A DNA stretch of 64,000 nucleotides from Branchiostoma floridae (Eukaryota > Chordata > Leptocardii > Amphioxiformes > Branchiostomatidae): positions 21,521,032 through 21,585,031 of the forward strand of contig NC_049988.1 in assembly GCF_000003815.2 (NCBI RefSeq), given 5' to 3'. A model generated the notes under the pieces. It worked only from the letters and a program-made list of their open reading frames with translations. It was not told the origin of the DNA and did not search any database. A program made the translations under genes and the position numbers. Position 1 is the stretch's first letter, and every line of letters starts with the position of its first letter. Positions 1 through 12,054 of the stretch are shown here, in pieces.

Positions 1-275
1 AGTTTACAGCTGCCCTAAGACACATACTGCAGCACACTGACCTCTGACCTCCACCGTTGACGTTTTTGGTTGACTTCTGACCACTGTTTTGGTAAAGGAC
101 GCTTCGGTTTATTTGTATATATTGTTTGTTGTCCTCAGGTTGTCTGCTACTGATGGTTACACGTATTGCTCTGTTATTCATGTACATGTGGTAACTGGGC
201 CCCCTTGGAAACCAGCTTCTAATAAGCTGAAGGGGCCACCCACCTGTCTGAAGATAGATAAATAAAAAAATAAAA
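1..275 (+). repeat. Probable 3' tail of a non-LTR retrotransposon
   Basis: An imperfect short hairpin around 'cccccttggaaacc' and 'gctgaaggggcc' is followed by an A-rich tail of TAAATAAA-like units ending near 275. This resembles the 3' untranslated ends of CR1-like retroelements in chordate genomes. No reverse transcriptase coding is visible upstream because the window begins here. Recognition is by general appearance only. Confidence 0.35.
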
Positions 276-3200
276 AAGTACTGAAAGCTTTAGAGAAGCA
301 CCCACTGAAGGATGTTGATCGTTATCCGCCCTGAAACTCCCGTCCCGAGGACGTCACGAACCCCTGCAAGTCTCTCCCGCGCGGACGCTGTGACTGGCAG
401 TTCTGACGCTCGTTAGAGCTAGGGCTCGTTAAGTGGTTTATTACTCGTGAGAGGGCTAGAATTAATTAGTGAGAAGCAATCAGGGATGGTTGTAAAACTA
501 CAAGACACATGTATACAGGGTGGCGGAGAGATGTACACTGATTCTCATCAGAAACTATATCCTTGAGGAACTGTTATTTCGCGTATCTTATTACTGTAAT
601 TCACTTTGTCTTCTCGGTACCAAACTTTCACGGTGTGAGAAAATTTAACTTGTTCTCGGAACTAAATGTTCACGGTGGCAGCAGGTGGGTATTAAAAAGT
701 CTCATGTATTATTTGTTATCAGTAATGATAAGTTCACGTTACAGTCATCAACGTGAAAACCGTGAACATAAAAGTACAGTGAAAAAATCAGGAATTACAG
801 TACCTGGATGTCTAATCTTTATCGGCGGATGTTTTGCTGTTATATTTTTCTTACTGGAAAAGAAACAAAGAGGTTAGATAGCTCTTGTTAGATTCTGTTC
901 TTATGTTGATTTCCTAGCTCAGGCCACTGTAATTTAATTTGTTGGTTCTCAAATTTAAGTATAGTCAGACCTTTACAAGTGACCACAAAGGACTACCTGG
1001 CCGAATTGAACACTTTTTGGTGGTCTCTTATGTAATTTTTCCTGCAAGCATTAAGAATCCTGCGTATGGTGACCAGCTGTCCACATAGTCCAGATTTTAT
1101 CGGACCCCCTGAGTGACCTTCTTGAACTGGGAGATAAACTTGAAAGCAGAGGCAAAGGGGCACAGGTGCTCCTAGATTTTTGCAGTTTTTTTGTTTCCCC
1201 CCATCCATATTTTTTATCTTGTTCTGTTGCTTCCTATTTTCTTCTGTATCTTTATATCTGGTTTAACCGCCCTTTGGCATAACACACCAGCTTTGAAGGC
1301 ACGCAGCGCGGCAGCAGCTGGTTATAATATACTGAACAATCTGTTACACCTAACTTTTGCACATCTATCTGCAAGACAGGGTTCTTTGAAACTATCAAGA
1401 GAAGATGCCCCTACTGTGCTTGTTGATAAAAAATTACACTCTACGATAGTTCTGGGAAAATACTCTACGAAATTCTTGAATACGTCTGAGAAACCAGAAG
1501 ATGTGTTGAAGTGGCCCTAAGCAGTCCCCCACCCAGGAGACCCACAGACTCGGTGCAATTAAGGCTTCTGCAGTTCTGGCATCGCTCCGGGATGCCTCGA
1601 ATTAATCACTAATTAGTGCGATATTGTAGCGACTGACAAAGTTGTTTTTCAAACGGGGCCGGAGAGACATCTTTCCTCATGTCTCCTGAAGTGTCTTAAA
1701 CTCTTAAGAAGTGTGCAGAATGTCTTATCAAGAGGGAGATTCTGACAAGGAAAACTCACAGATAAAGAAGTTTAATAAGAATTGGCAGTGTAGATTTAAT
1801 AAAGCCAGAAGAAAGTGGCTTTAAGTTTTCCATCTACAGATCAAGAAAATACAAACTTTAAGCAGTCTTCAGCATAGAAAGACAAGCTTCATATAGAGAG
1901 ATATTGGCAATTTCATATTATTAAAGCCAGAAGAAAAATGGACGTCAAGAGAACATCTTGGAACGGATCAAGTAGGAACAGGATAATCTCCTTATGACAA
2001 CTTTCATAAAGTAGCAAAATTGACTTAAAGCTGGAAGAAACTGATGTCAAAATTTCATTCAGAATCGAGTTTGAAGGGTTCAGAAAGTTTTTTTTTACAG
2101 AGCAGAAGAGATTATAAAAGTTACAATGTAGATATTTCAAACTTGATAAAGCTTTGAAGGGATGAGAATTTTACAAAGGAGAAAGACGTGTTGCATATAT
2201 CAGCATGACTGGCAGCTTGAAGTGTTTAATAGAAACTGTCGTTAAGGTTCCAACGTGCAATAACTGTGCGGGTCTGAAAGTTGTAGTTACAAATCCCAGA
2301 AAGGCAAGCTTTAGGTAGCAGTTTGTGACTTAATAAAGACAGATCTAGAACTAGTAGAAGAAAGTCAAACTTGGAAAGAATTGCAAAAAAGTTGTTTTTC
2401 CGACGGGGCCGAAGATATCAGCCTCACAGCGTTGACTGTGGCTAAACAGTCCTATATGAGAATGACAGTCTCTGCCACGTGCAGTTCTTTTCATAGGATC
2501 CGCTTTTCTTCTGCCATGCGCATGAGTCTGGTTTCTCCTGATTTTAGCTGCCTGGACAGTGTGCATCTCCAGCTGGATCTGCCTACTCTGTACAGGTGTT
2601 ACAACAGTGTCAAGTCACAGATGTACAGTACCGTGCAGGTGTTACAACAGTGTGACCCTGCCCAGTCACAGATGCACAACACCGATAACTCGCCAACCTT
2701 ACCGTAAACTGCCAAGATCCCATCAACACTTCAGCAGAAGCTGCCATTAAGTAATAAACTGTGCTGTGCTCTGAGACTTAGTGCGGTGGTGAACTTGCGT
2801 TGTAAACTGGAAGTGTTGTGCTCAGAGACTTAGTGCTGTTGGGAGCTTTAGGGTTGTAAACTGTGAGCAGTTCAGGAGAGTTACTGCTGCGGGAAGTGGT
2901 AAAGGTTTTGTGGTAAATCAGGGGAAACACAGAGCCGGGGGTTTGTGGTTAAGGAGAGCCACACCTTTGGAATATCAAAGAACCTACCAGAAGGGTCGGA
3001 ACGTTTTGGTGGAAATCGTTCAATCAGTTGACCTCTGGTTTTTAAAAAAAGAAACTCCAGTCTTTGTCAAATAAGGAGCAATCCTTTACTTCTTTGGCGT
3101 TGTGTTATGCATCACTGTTGAGCATTGGGAGTTTTTGTTTAAGGAGTTCAGTTCATCCTCAGAGAGGTGACATCAATGTCTCCATATCTCAGCATGTCAA

Positions 3201-6200
3201 AGGACTCACCCGGTGTTGTGATAGCCTGAGTACCTAAGTTGGTGTTGTTAAAGACCAAATAACCCGGTCTCTTCTTCGTGTTAGTTAATTCAGTTCAGAC
3301 TTATTTTGCTAATTCATCAGAAAAATAATATAATATGGTTGCTATGGCCTTAGACTTAGAGGTGCCATTTCAATGTCAATTTATTCATTTGCCCGTTGTT
3401 GTGAGAGACCAATTCTCGATCATTGCCTGGTGGGGTGAAGGGGATTAACTATGATATTGATTTATTTATTGATAAGTTGCTGGGACGAGTCAGATATTGA
3501 TTGATGAATTGATTAGCTTGTCAGGGCAAGCGTCAGGTGCCCTTGTAGCGTGCTGTCAATCATACTGCTGTGACGTCGCACGTCGTCAGTCCCACATACC
3601 CGCTGCTTTTCCGGATCATATTTAGGGTGCTGTGTTATTGAATTAGTTAACTGTAATATCCAACACAAAAATTGGACTCACCCAAATTGTCAACTGAACA
3701 GCTCCAGTCTTTAATTGTCAAGGAATTAACAATCCACCGCTGCCGTGACGTCACGTTATGCAGATAGAACACGTGAGCAGTGGATCAAAAGTTGCAGGAA
3801 GTCCATGGCAACCATCTCTGTTCAGGGATGGTTGTAAAGCTCTGATGTAGATGGCTTCTTTAATCCCTCTAGCAAAAAAGATTAGCTCTGTGTCCAATAT
3901 TTTAACTTTGTCTGGTGAGAACGAATGAAAGATAAGCTTTCAAGTTCTGTGTTGTCTAACTTCTCTTAATGGTGAAATCCGTTATTATACATCCATGCCT
4001 TACAGATGCCAATTCTTAATACATTACATATAATGACAGACTATGAGAAAGTCTAATAGTAGTTGGGAGTGAATCAAGTCAAGCTGTCTAAGAAGAAATC
4101 TTGGGAATCTCTTTTCAAATTTTGCGTTGTTTTGGAAATTGAACATAAACAAAGAGTCTGAAAGAAAGTCTAATTGGCTACTCACAGTTTTTAGGGGTGA
4201 ATCAGTCAAATCCAAGTTTTACTCTTTCATAGTTCCAAAAAAAGGGTGTACAAGCTCAGTCATATAGCGGCGAGAAGCAGAACTCCAGTTAGAAGCACTG
4301 AGGAAAATGTCTGACAGACATCGAAATGTCAGCAGGTGAGAAAAACTGGTTGTGTAAATTAAAGAAAACCCCTAAGTCTTTCTTAATTCTTACTTTCAAA
4401 TATCTGAGATGCATAGAAAAGAGTTGGTGTGACTTTTACATGTGTGTCACATTTACACAAGGAAGTTTGAGAAGTCTTGGAGAAGTTTGTCTGATTGTCT
4501 CTCTTTCTTAAGAAAGAAGGTCTTAACTTTGTTGGGAACCAATTAAAAGTTGATCCAGTGGAGATGGAAGAGGAGACTTCCCTTCGAGCCGGCCGACTTC
4601 ATTACAAACCCGCTTTTTCTTCGGGGAACGGGACTCGGAAATTGGATCCCGGTTTTGTCTCTGCCCGTAAATGAGTAAAAATGTGTCCATTCCTCACTGT
4701 CACCAGGAGTGGGGATTCCTTTCATCCTGCGCTTTGAACATAAGAAGTTCAATCTAAGACTCTATCAGAAGTAAGGCTCTCGCGTCTTGAAATAAAAAGA
4801 TGGATCTAAGACGGCGATGAATTTGGCTCTTGCTTCAAGGCACTTCTTATCTAAGATCACCCACTCGATACCTTTATTCTGATTAGCCAAGGAAATTGGA
4901 ACGCTGAAAATTTTTCGCAAGGGACCATGAAAAACTTTTACCATTTTCTTCAGTGAGAAACTTTAAGGTATTACTTTTTTTTTTAATCTAATATGATATT
5001 TATGTCTTTAAAAGGTTTTTAAAGTTGTAAATTACCCATGCATGATAGTATTGTGAGAATTAGTAGTGATCAGAAACAAGTAGTTGACTTATGTAGCCTA
5101 AAAAGGAATAGTTGAATGATATAGACTAAAAAGATCTACTAGTATTAGAGGGAGTCAGACTTTTTCATTTCTTCATATTTACAGTTACATAACTTTATTG
5201 CACAACAATTGTACAAAGTACAAAGTCAGCTGTTGCAGCTGAAATGTCTTTTTCAAAAAAGCTTGTCGAAAGATATATTAAAGTTTAGATCTGATTTTCG
5301 AGTTGCTGCCACCTAAAATATAGACTTAAACTGCTCCTGCTGCTTCTAAGCTGATTATAGAGAAACCTTCTGGACACCCCAGCAGCGAGGAGTATAAATC
5401 TCTTGGCTTAAAAGATGGCACCTTGCTAAGGCCGAGGAAACAAAATGGCTTGTTTCCAGTTTCTCTGCGGAACCTGGCAAAAACTTACTGTCAAATTCAA
5501 ATAACCTCTTTTTTGGATCGACTGCTGACATCTCAGAAATTTTGAAAAAGCAGAATTTTCTTACAGACTTCCAGTATTTCACGCAGGTTTAGGATCCGAA
5601 CAGTTAATGTAAGAAAACAATGCAAAGATAATTATCGTACTTCTTTTTCATATGATAAATAATATGTAATTTTGCTTGTACAGCATCATTTTCATCAGCA
5701 TGATGCCAGGATTTCTTCACATCAGGAACCCCTCCCTTAATAGTTGGCTCGGCCTTTTTTTTATCTTATTCTACACATGTAGTTACAATGTAATGTTGAA
5801 AATACCAGTGGCCTGGTACAATTCAGTTAAGATGTACTAGTTCTTGCTGATGATGATAGAAAATCCCTTCTTACTGATCCAATATTTTCCAGGACTGTGA
5901 TCTGGAACGCGATATTAATTTTCCTAGGCCTGCCCTGTATTCTTAAGGAACAAATGATAAATTTCCTTTAGGGTCGTTGAACTCCAGCCTCCGTATTGCC
6001 TGCCCATAAAGTATTGATTTTAGCATGATTATCGACAAAAAATAAGATGATGTCATACAGGGCTTTAGCCAGCTCGAAATTTTTTTCCGTCAGCCAATTA
6101 CAATCGTCGCGAAAACCGCGAAAATTAATTAGAAGGACTGAACTGAGACCTTGAAAAACGGGTTTTAATGAGATTATCGTATGCGAAAGGGCGCCGACAC

Positions 6201-7890
6201 ACATTGTCAACAATCATAACAATAGCAAAACAAACAGTGTGTGGCTTTTACGGCCGTGGACAGCGTCCCCAAGCCGCCTGGAGCTTCCACCAAGGATTTT
6301 TGTCTATCAAGGTTGACGGATTGGTTTTAAAATTTTTCCGTCAGACGCAGCACATTTCCGCCAATTGACGGAAAAACGGACGCTGGCTAGAGCCCTGATG
6401 TCATATGATAAAAAATATTGGGACGCAGACCCTTTCGAGCAATAAGTAAAGCTTAACAGTGTATCAAATAACAAATTTAGACGTAGGCTTCCAACAGTTC
6501 GCCCTTGAAATGTGGACAATGACTTTCGGGATACTAACTGATGAGTGCAGCTCGTTAGAGGTTTACCACGCTCCTTCTCAGTGCTTATTACCTTCGCCTT
6601 TGTTGTTATCGGATTGATTATTTTTCCTGAGGTTGACAAAAAGTCGAAGCTCTCTTTATCCGGGTGTCACTGCGGGAGCGCGCGTCGTGCGGGAGATTTT
6701 ATCGGCGAGAGTTTTATTGCCAGTAAAGCCGGCTGGCGTATGTGCCAGATTTTATCTGGGGACGAACCAGGTTATTTTCCTGGTTCTTAGATACTTTGAA
6801 GCAGATTTTGACGAGCGGTAATGATGAAAACAGAATGCTAAGAAGAAACAAATTTATTCTTCGATGTAATCTGTATCTCTGTTATATTTTATCTGACCCT
6901 TACCTCCCTCATGACCTCTAGGAAAAGAATCAGAATCTGTTTTCTTGTAGCAATAACTGTTGAATTTCCAAATTAGCATTTTAGTATTAAGTTTGGAGAA
7001 CAAAGAAAAAAACTTTTGTTGTTGATCTTCCTGAGTTCTGCATCATTTTTTAGAATGGCAGAACCCAGAAAATAGCTCCATGTGGCCTGGGGAGAGTGTT
7101 TATAGCCAGTAAAGCCGGCCGGCATATGTGCGAGCGGTTTATCACCGATCAGTATGCATGGCATCTTTCATCCATCTCCATTAGAGGCGGCAGTTAGTGC
7201 CGCCGTGAGCCGCCCCCCTCCCGCGGGTCTCATACCGCTGTGATGAGACGAAAGAAAAATGTTGTGATGAAAATTTGGTCTGGAGATGGTTGTGAGAAGT
7301 TGCTTGTGATGTTTCCTGTAGTTTTCTGTAATCACGCTGATAACGAGTGCAAATTATAGCACTCAACTGCTGACTCATTTCTCACTAGTCAGTCTCCACT
7401 GTGAGCCAGAAGTAGTCCACTTAACAGTTAACTTTGGCATGATGTCAGCGCAATTTTACCAATTATGAAAAGGACTACTAGAACTTTTCTCCAATGTTTT
7501 AGTACGGTAACTGTGACACAGAACTGTTTCAGCTGTTGACTTACAATGCAGCAGGTTTCGTATGTGTTGTACGAATTGAAGGACATTCAGCACCAAGGGC
7601 AGTGTTCTGTAACTTGACATAATTGACACTTAGTTTATTTTTAACTTCAGTTTAAGAAGTATACACAGATAGGTACAATGTATGTCTTGGGATGAGGAAT
7701 GCAGTCATTTTTGTCGGTATGTTTGTATGAATGGAGGGAAAACCAGTACCAATGGGAACAACTTGCACACACACCAAGATTAGAAAATAGTCTCTGTATA
7801 TACATTTTTGTACACAGTCTGTTTAAATTTGATGGAACTGAAATAAATGTGTTATGCCACCTGTCCTTCTTACAAATGTACATCGTATTG
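276..7890. other. Upstream TRRAP intron sequence, no gene recognised
   Basis: I found no exon here with TRRAP, lectin or other recognisable coding similarity. Because exon A at 8005 opens with a splice acceptor, this stretch is best read as intron. It contains old repeats: a shared segment at about 1638 and 2386 (both with 'gttgtttttc' followed by 'cggggccg'), a tandem 'caggtgttacaacagtgt' pair at about 2594-2652, a shared 'ccagtaaagccggc' segment at about 6720 and 7099, and a degraded 'gaccacaaaggac' repeat near 980. Short open frames of 60-110 codons look like chance. Confidence 0.5.
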
Positions 7891-7998
7891 GATCTCTAAC
7901 CAATGTTTTATTCTCTGAGATCTCTAACCAACGTTTCTTCTCTAAGATCTCTAACCAATGTTTCTTCTCTGAGATCTCTAACCAATGTTTCTGTCCCC
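7891..7998 (+). repeat. 27-bp tandem repeat (x4) in the exon A acceptor tract
   Basis: Four copies of a unit beginning 'gatctctaaccaatgttt' start at 7891, 7919, 7946 and 7973. The last copy runs into the pyrimidine tract and AG of the exon A acceptor (AG at 8003-8004). The pyrimidine-rich acceptor approach therefore appears to have been built from, or amplified as, a minisatellite. None of the upstream copies carries a good AG acceptor. Confidence 0.85.
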
Positions 7999-8004
7999 TT
8001 ACAG

Positions 8005-8112
8005 CACAACCACTACTACATCAAGATCGCCAAATTCCTGCCTCGCGTGGAGATCGTTCACAAACACGGGACCGCCGCCCGACGACTCTACATCCGCGGG
8101 CACAACGGCAAG
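8005..8112 (+). CDS. TRRAP: TRRAP exon A (pseudokinase N-lobe), partial gene
   Basis: This 36-codon exon in phase 0 lies between a 'ccccttacag' acceptor and a GTGAGT donor. It encodes IAKFLPRVEIVHK and RLYIRGHNGK, which I recognise as the start of the PI3K-like domain of TRRAP (transformation/transcription domain-associated protein). TRRAP is a very large nuclear scaffold of the SAGA/TFTC and NuA4/TIP60 acetyltransferase complexes that links them to activators such as MYC and E2F. The exons before this one are outside the window, so only the last 368 of an expected nearly 4,000 residues are present. Its acceptor lies directly behind a four-copy 27-bp tandem repeat. Identification is from peptide similarity recalled for vertebrate TRRAP and is strong. 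Confidence 0.95.
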
Positions 8113-9562
8113 GTGAGTTCTGTCTGCCCTGTCTTCCGTGCACTGTCTTCACTTGGTTTTGAGTTCGTTATCAAACAAACTGCTAGTGGGCCCAAACATA
8201 CATCCGTCTGTCCAGGACAAAAGATACAAAAACAGAAACAAAGATTTAAAAAACTGTACAAATTTTGCTAAACTGGGTAAGCTAAGACCCTAGCTACCTG
8301 TTCCTTCTAACGTTAGAAAAGTCTGCAAATTACATGGACCAAAATTTTCCAGGAAAGTAAGATTTCAAGAAGACCAAGTACAGCACTACAATGATCGTAC
8401 TTTGGAGCCCTCCCCAGCTGTGGATCAGTTATGATCAGATGATCTGCCAGTTCCCACTGCCAGCTCGAATGCCCAGTCTGACCCTAACCCTGACCTTCAG
8501 ACCCCTGACGGCCAATCAGGTCTTACATAACCCCAGACAGACATGGGAAACCACTTCCAGCACAAATTGCTCTGTGAGTGGAAAAAATTTAGAATGTCGA
8601 TCAAACCCCTGTTCACCCAGTCTCAGGTGGAAGAAAATACTTAGTGAGGAAATAACTAGGAACTGAGCCTGGGTGTTTTGAACTTGAACCCTAATGTCAC
8701 CTTTGTTTGAACCTGAATCAATAAGTCTCTCAGTAACAAGGAAAATCAGGTGACCTTCAGGAATAAAGGGCCAAATCTTTGACCTAATGGGCTTAGATTA
8801 GTCACCAGATGACCAAGAACTGAGGAAGGGTCTTCTGACCTTGAGGATAAATGTACCCCCCTGTGTGACCTTGAGTTTCCCTGGAGGGTCTGTTGATGAT
8901 GACGGTGAGCTTGGGGAGGGGGGCAGGTCAGGACAGAGGTCACCTTGGTCTCAAGGTCACCTTCAGCAGGGGAAGTTTGTCCTTGGGACTGGTATGAAAG
9001 TCAGATTCAGTGATCTGTGTGAGGAGGGGTGTATTGGGAGGAACAGGAGAGGGAAGGGAGGAAAGTTTGAGGAAATATTTGTTTGATGAGTGACTTATTC
9101 GCCTTTGTTGTATGCTTGACTGTAAGGGTACGTGTACTGGTATAACAATCTTTATTGACACGACAAAAGTACAGCGACTTTCGTAAGGTCCACATGTATA
9201 ACAACAGTACAATTAAACACATATATATGGATATCTATTGGTATGGATACATCAACATAAAGGGTCTAGCATGTCATTTACACTATTGGTTCTACGGTAT
9301 AAACAATCGTGGATATATTTGCCTACTTGCAGTGAGGATTATCGCCTCCCAGAATGTAGTTAAATTTATCTATCGAACAGAGAGTAGCAAAGTCTTTAGA
9401 GCAAGCAGAAAGTAATGTGAACAGCTCTGTGCGGTATATGTGGTTGATGAGTGAGTACTGACGCACCCTTGCCGTACGCCTGTTTAGCGAGTAAGGTTGG
9501 AAAGTGTGAGGAAATATTTGGTTGATGACTGAGCTGTTCACCCTCCCCGTACCCCTGCACAG
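8113..9562 (+). other. TRRAP intron A-B with duplicated acceptor-side segments
   Basis: The intron is 1,450 bp with GT and AG ends. A segment with 'gaggaaatattt' and 'gttgatga' occurs at about 9068-9120 and again at 9510-9555 just before exon B, with a shorter relative at 9440-9490. Between them, about 9139-9420, lies sequence resembling the reversed 3' end of a retroelement ('atctttattgacacgac' near 9149). The acceptor-proximal part of the intron has thus been copied two or three times and then interrupted by an insertion. Confidence 0.55.
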
Positions 9563-9670
9563 ATCTACCCGTACCTGGTGATGAACGATGCGTGCCTGAG
9601 CGACTCCCGGCGGGAGGAACGGGTACTGCAGCTGCTCAGGATGCTCAACCACTTCCTGGAGAAGAGAAAG
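9563..9670 (+). CDS. TRRAP: TRRAP exon B (pseudokinase N-lobe)
   Basis: This 36-codon, phase-0 exon is bounded by a 'cctgcacag' acceptor and a GTATTT donor. It encodes IYPYLVMNDACLSDSRREER followed by a leucine-rich helix, continuing the TRRAP pseudokinase N-lobe directly after exon A. TRRAP keeps the PIKK fold but has no kinase activity; the region acts as a structural module in the acetyltransferase complexes. The acceptor-side intron is a degenerate two- to three-copy repeat. There is no frame break and codon use matches the other TRRAP exons. Confidence 0.95.
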
Positions 9671-9972
9671 GTATTTCGTACAGTTTTTTATGTCATACCT
9701 GTGACGCGAAAACGTTCGATACGGGTGTTCCGGACCGGGCCGTACTTTCCGTATCACACAGGTTCGAAAGGCGTATCACACAGGCTCCATTCGAGTAAAT
9801 CAAACTGTTTCGAGCGGGCCGAATACGGCTCGATTGGCAATTCGAATGCCTGATTCGGACGTTGGAACATTGCTGTTGCAACACTTATGGTTCGAGGGCA
9901 CCAAATTTGTTCAACTTTTGGCGCATTTCACATCAAAACATGGGTTTTCTCAGGTGGGTATGACATAAATAA

Positions 9973-10106
9973 AATACATCATGGTGAATTCCGCATCACC
10001 CTCGGTCCCAGCCCTCCCGCGGGTCGGATCGCACGAAGGCCGGAGGGCGATCCGACCCGCGGTCAGGCTGATACCTTGGGTGATACGGAATACACCGTGT
10101 TGTATT
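9973..10106. repeat. Fold-back element in TRRAP intron B-C
   Basis: The two arms are near-perfect reverse complements. An inner pair of about 16 bp ('ccgcgggtcggatcgc', 10017-10032, against 10047-10062) surrounds a 14-bp loop, and outer arms run from 9973-10001 to 10078-10106. This explains why both strands stay open for about 70-100 codons here. A piece matching the right outer arm ('ggaatacaccgtgttgta') recurs at about 35878, so this is a dispersed family. Confidence 0.8.
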
Positions 10107-10231
10107 CTATATGTACGTGTATGAAAAATATTATCATTATTATAGAGATGTTCCACTGTCACGGATATGCCAAATTTTTTATGTCATTAACGTAACCTTT
10201 TACTGACAGCAGATGTTTTATCGTTTCCCAG

Positions 10232-10348
10232 GAAACGGCGCGACGTAACCTGCAGTTCACGGTTCCGCGTGTGGTGGCAGTGTCGCCCCAGATGAGGCTG
10301 GTGGAGGACAATCCCTCCTCCCTCTCACTTCTCTCCATCTACAAACAG
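10232..10348 (+). CDS. TRRAP: TRRAP exon C (pseudokinase domain)
   Basis: This 39-codon, phase-0 exon lies between a 'gtttcccag' acceptor and a GTATCA donor. It encodes FTVPRVVAVSPQMRLVEDN and ends SIYKQ, a stretch I recognise as almost invariant in animal TRRAP. It joins in frame to exon B before it and exon D after it. The following intron has grown to 1.7 kb through a TG microsatellite, a MITE insertion and duplication of the start of exon D. Confidence 0.95.
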
Positions 10349-10385
10349 GTATCATTACAGTCATAACAAACACTGTGGTTCGCCT

Positions 10386-10475
10386 GAGTGTGTGTGTGTG
10401 CATGCGTGCGTGTTTGTGTGTTTTGTGTGTGTGTGTGTGTGTGTATGTGTGTGTGTGTGCATGTTTGTGTGTGTG
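10386..10475 (+). repeat. TG microsatellite
   Basis: A run of mostly TG dinucleotides with a few CA/CG interruptions lies just inside the intron after exon C. It accounts for the His/Thr-rich open frames on the other strand, which are not genes. Confidence 0.9.
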
Positions 10476-10524
10476 ACACAACAGAAAACAATTGAGACTC
10501 TTTCAAACATGTTGGTAAAAGGAG

Positions 10525-11614
10525 TAACGGCACTGAACTTTAATCCAACACATTCCAACAAATTCTAAACTGAACCATGAATAAACAAGCGGGCTTTAGC
10601 GCATTCTGGAAACTGTTTAGTGCATTGTTTACTATATTTCCCCGGCCATTGCTACACACGCATTGGTCTGCCACTTTCTGTTGTGTCGCGAGAAAATAAC
10701 ATTTCAAAGACAGTGTAACTTAAAGCAAGTCCTTTGGGATTCTATTCCCAGTGGAACTTTAATCCAACACAATAATATAACAAGGCTGTTTATCTATGGA
10801 TTTCATATTTACAACGACAAATTAGTATCAATCGGCAGGCACTTACTCAAGGTTAAATTGGCAAATCGGCATGTCAGTAAACTGCTGATAGCAGCGATCA
10901 AAACACGGCCCGAAAATACATCAACCAGCGGCAAATCCGTTCTGCTGTTCCACTACACAGTTATGACGTTCTATGAAACTTTTCATCCGTTGTTTGGTCA
11001 GCAAATGGTGGCAAAATACGTTGTTTGTGAATGGTTCCCCAAAAATATCCCCGCAAAACACAGTACAAACTCCCTACAGCAGGTCCCCCATGTGGGGCTG
11101 TAATAGTATCGCCAGTGAGATCCGTCCTACTGGCCTTTGGATGTGATCACTTTCAAAAATAGGGGTGAAGGGGCGTGCTGAAATATGATTCAAAATGGCG
11201 CGTGTTCGGATTTCCACTGAATTTGCGTAACAAAGCCTGGCCCTGTACTTTAAAGAGGGATACTTCAAGGCATGTTGGTTGTGTTGGATGGACAGTTTAT
11301 TGATATTTCACTATATTTACTGTCATGATGATTGTGTAATGTGAGGACGAAGAGTAGGGTTGCTTGAAATTACAATCGCTGCCCTCTTCCCACGGCTTGA
11401 TTAACAGCATGAAAACATACCAGAAGATTGATTAACTTGTCACTGCAACATGCGATCTTTGTGAGCTCAAACTTACAAGGTTTTAAGTCGTATACCTTAC
11501 TGGTCTTGTAAAGCACTCAAAAGAATTTGCAAACCGGAGCTAGTTTTTGACTGACAGATGGGTTCTGAAAAGTGTTGGATTAAAGTTGCGTTGGATTAAA
11601 GTTCAGTGCCGTTA
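10525..11614 (+). mobile_element. TA-flanked TIR element, copy 1 (non-autonomous)
   Basis: The element starts TAACGGCACTGAACTTTAAT and ends with its reverse complement; the terminal inverted repeats match for about 25 bp, with a second 'ggattaaagttg' box just inside the right end. The outermost TA at each end fits a TA target duplication as made by Tc1/mariner-like transposases. No transposase frame is present in 1,090 bp, so it must be mobilised in trans. An almost identical copy in the same orientation lies at 13056-14143. It is inserted in an intron segment whose second, uninterrupted copy lies at about 11849. Confidence 0.9.
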
Positions 11615-11787
11615 GTACAATGACAAGTCCATTTATGAAGCTTAGGACGTCCTCATGTTCATCAATGAGTCAACCAACTACATTCCTCATGGCTGTCTGT
11701 AATTTTCCTATTCCTCCCTCTACCATGTTCTCCTCTTGCTTGTCTCTGATTTTCCTCCTCCTTCCTCAGAGGTGTGCTAAGAAGATG
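11615..11787 (+). pseudogene. Duplicated acceptor and first 18 nt of TRRAP exon D
   Basis: A pyrimidine-rich tract ends in 'cctcag' at 11764-11769, followed by 'aggtgtgctaagaagatg', which differs from the start of true exon D (12055) at one base. Downstream, at 11849, comes a second copy of the intron segment that precedes MITE copy 1 ('gacacaacagaaaa', then 'acatgttggtaaaa'). The intron tail plus exon D start was therefore tandemly duplicated before the MITE entered. After the 18 matching bases the copy runs into a TG repeat, so it is not a working exon. Confidence 0.8.
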
Positions 11788-11850
11788 TTTGTTTGTGTGT
11801 GTGTTGACATGTGTGTGTGTGTTTGCAAGGTTATATTATAATATACAGCT
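11788..11850 (+). repeat. Short TG-rich microsatellite
   Basis: A TG-rich block ending in 'ttgcaaggttatatt' lies between the false exon D start and the second copy of the intron segment. It parallels the TG block at 10386, as expected if both belong to the same duplicated unit. Confidence 0.7.
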
Positions 11851-12054
11851 GACACAACAGAAAAGAATTGAGACCCCTTCAAACATGTTGGTAAAAAGGT
11901 CAAATAATAAGTAATAGAATAATAATAATTGTAATAGAATAATAATAATAAGTCCATAAGCTTATGAATCTCTTATGATTCTCATGCCAGTCAATTTGAT
12001 CAATCAATCAGACATTGGGCCTCATGCCAGTGTTCTCTTCTCCTCCTTCTCCAG

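Noticed and set aside
9887-10195. Open frames on both strands with related peptides (RPEGDPTRG-like)
   Set aside because: The region is a DNA palindrome, so both strands give similar translations; no other sign of coding.
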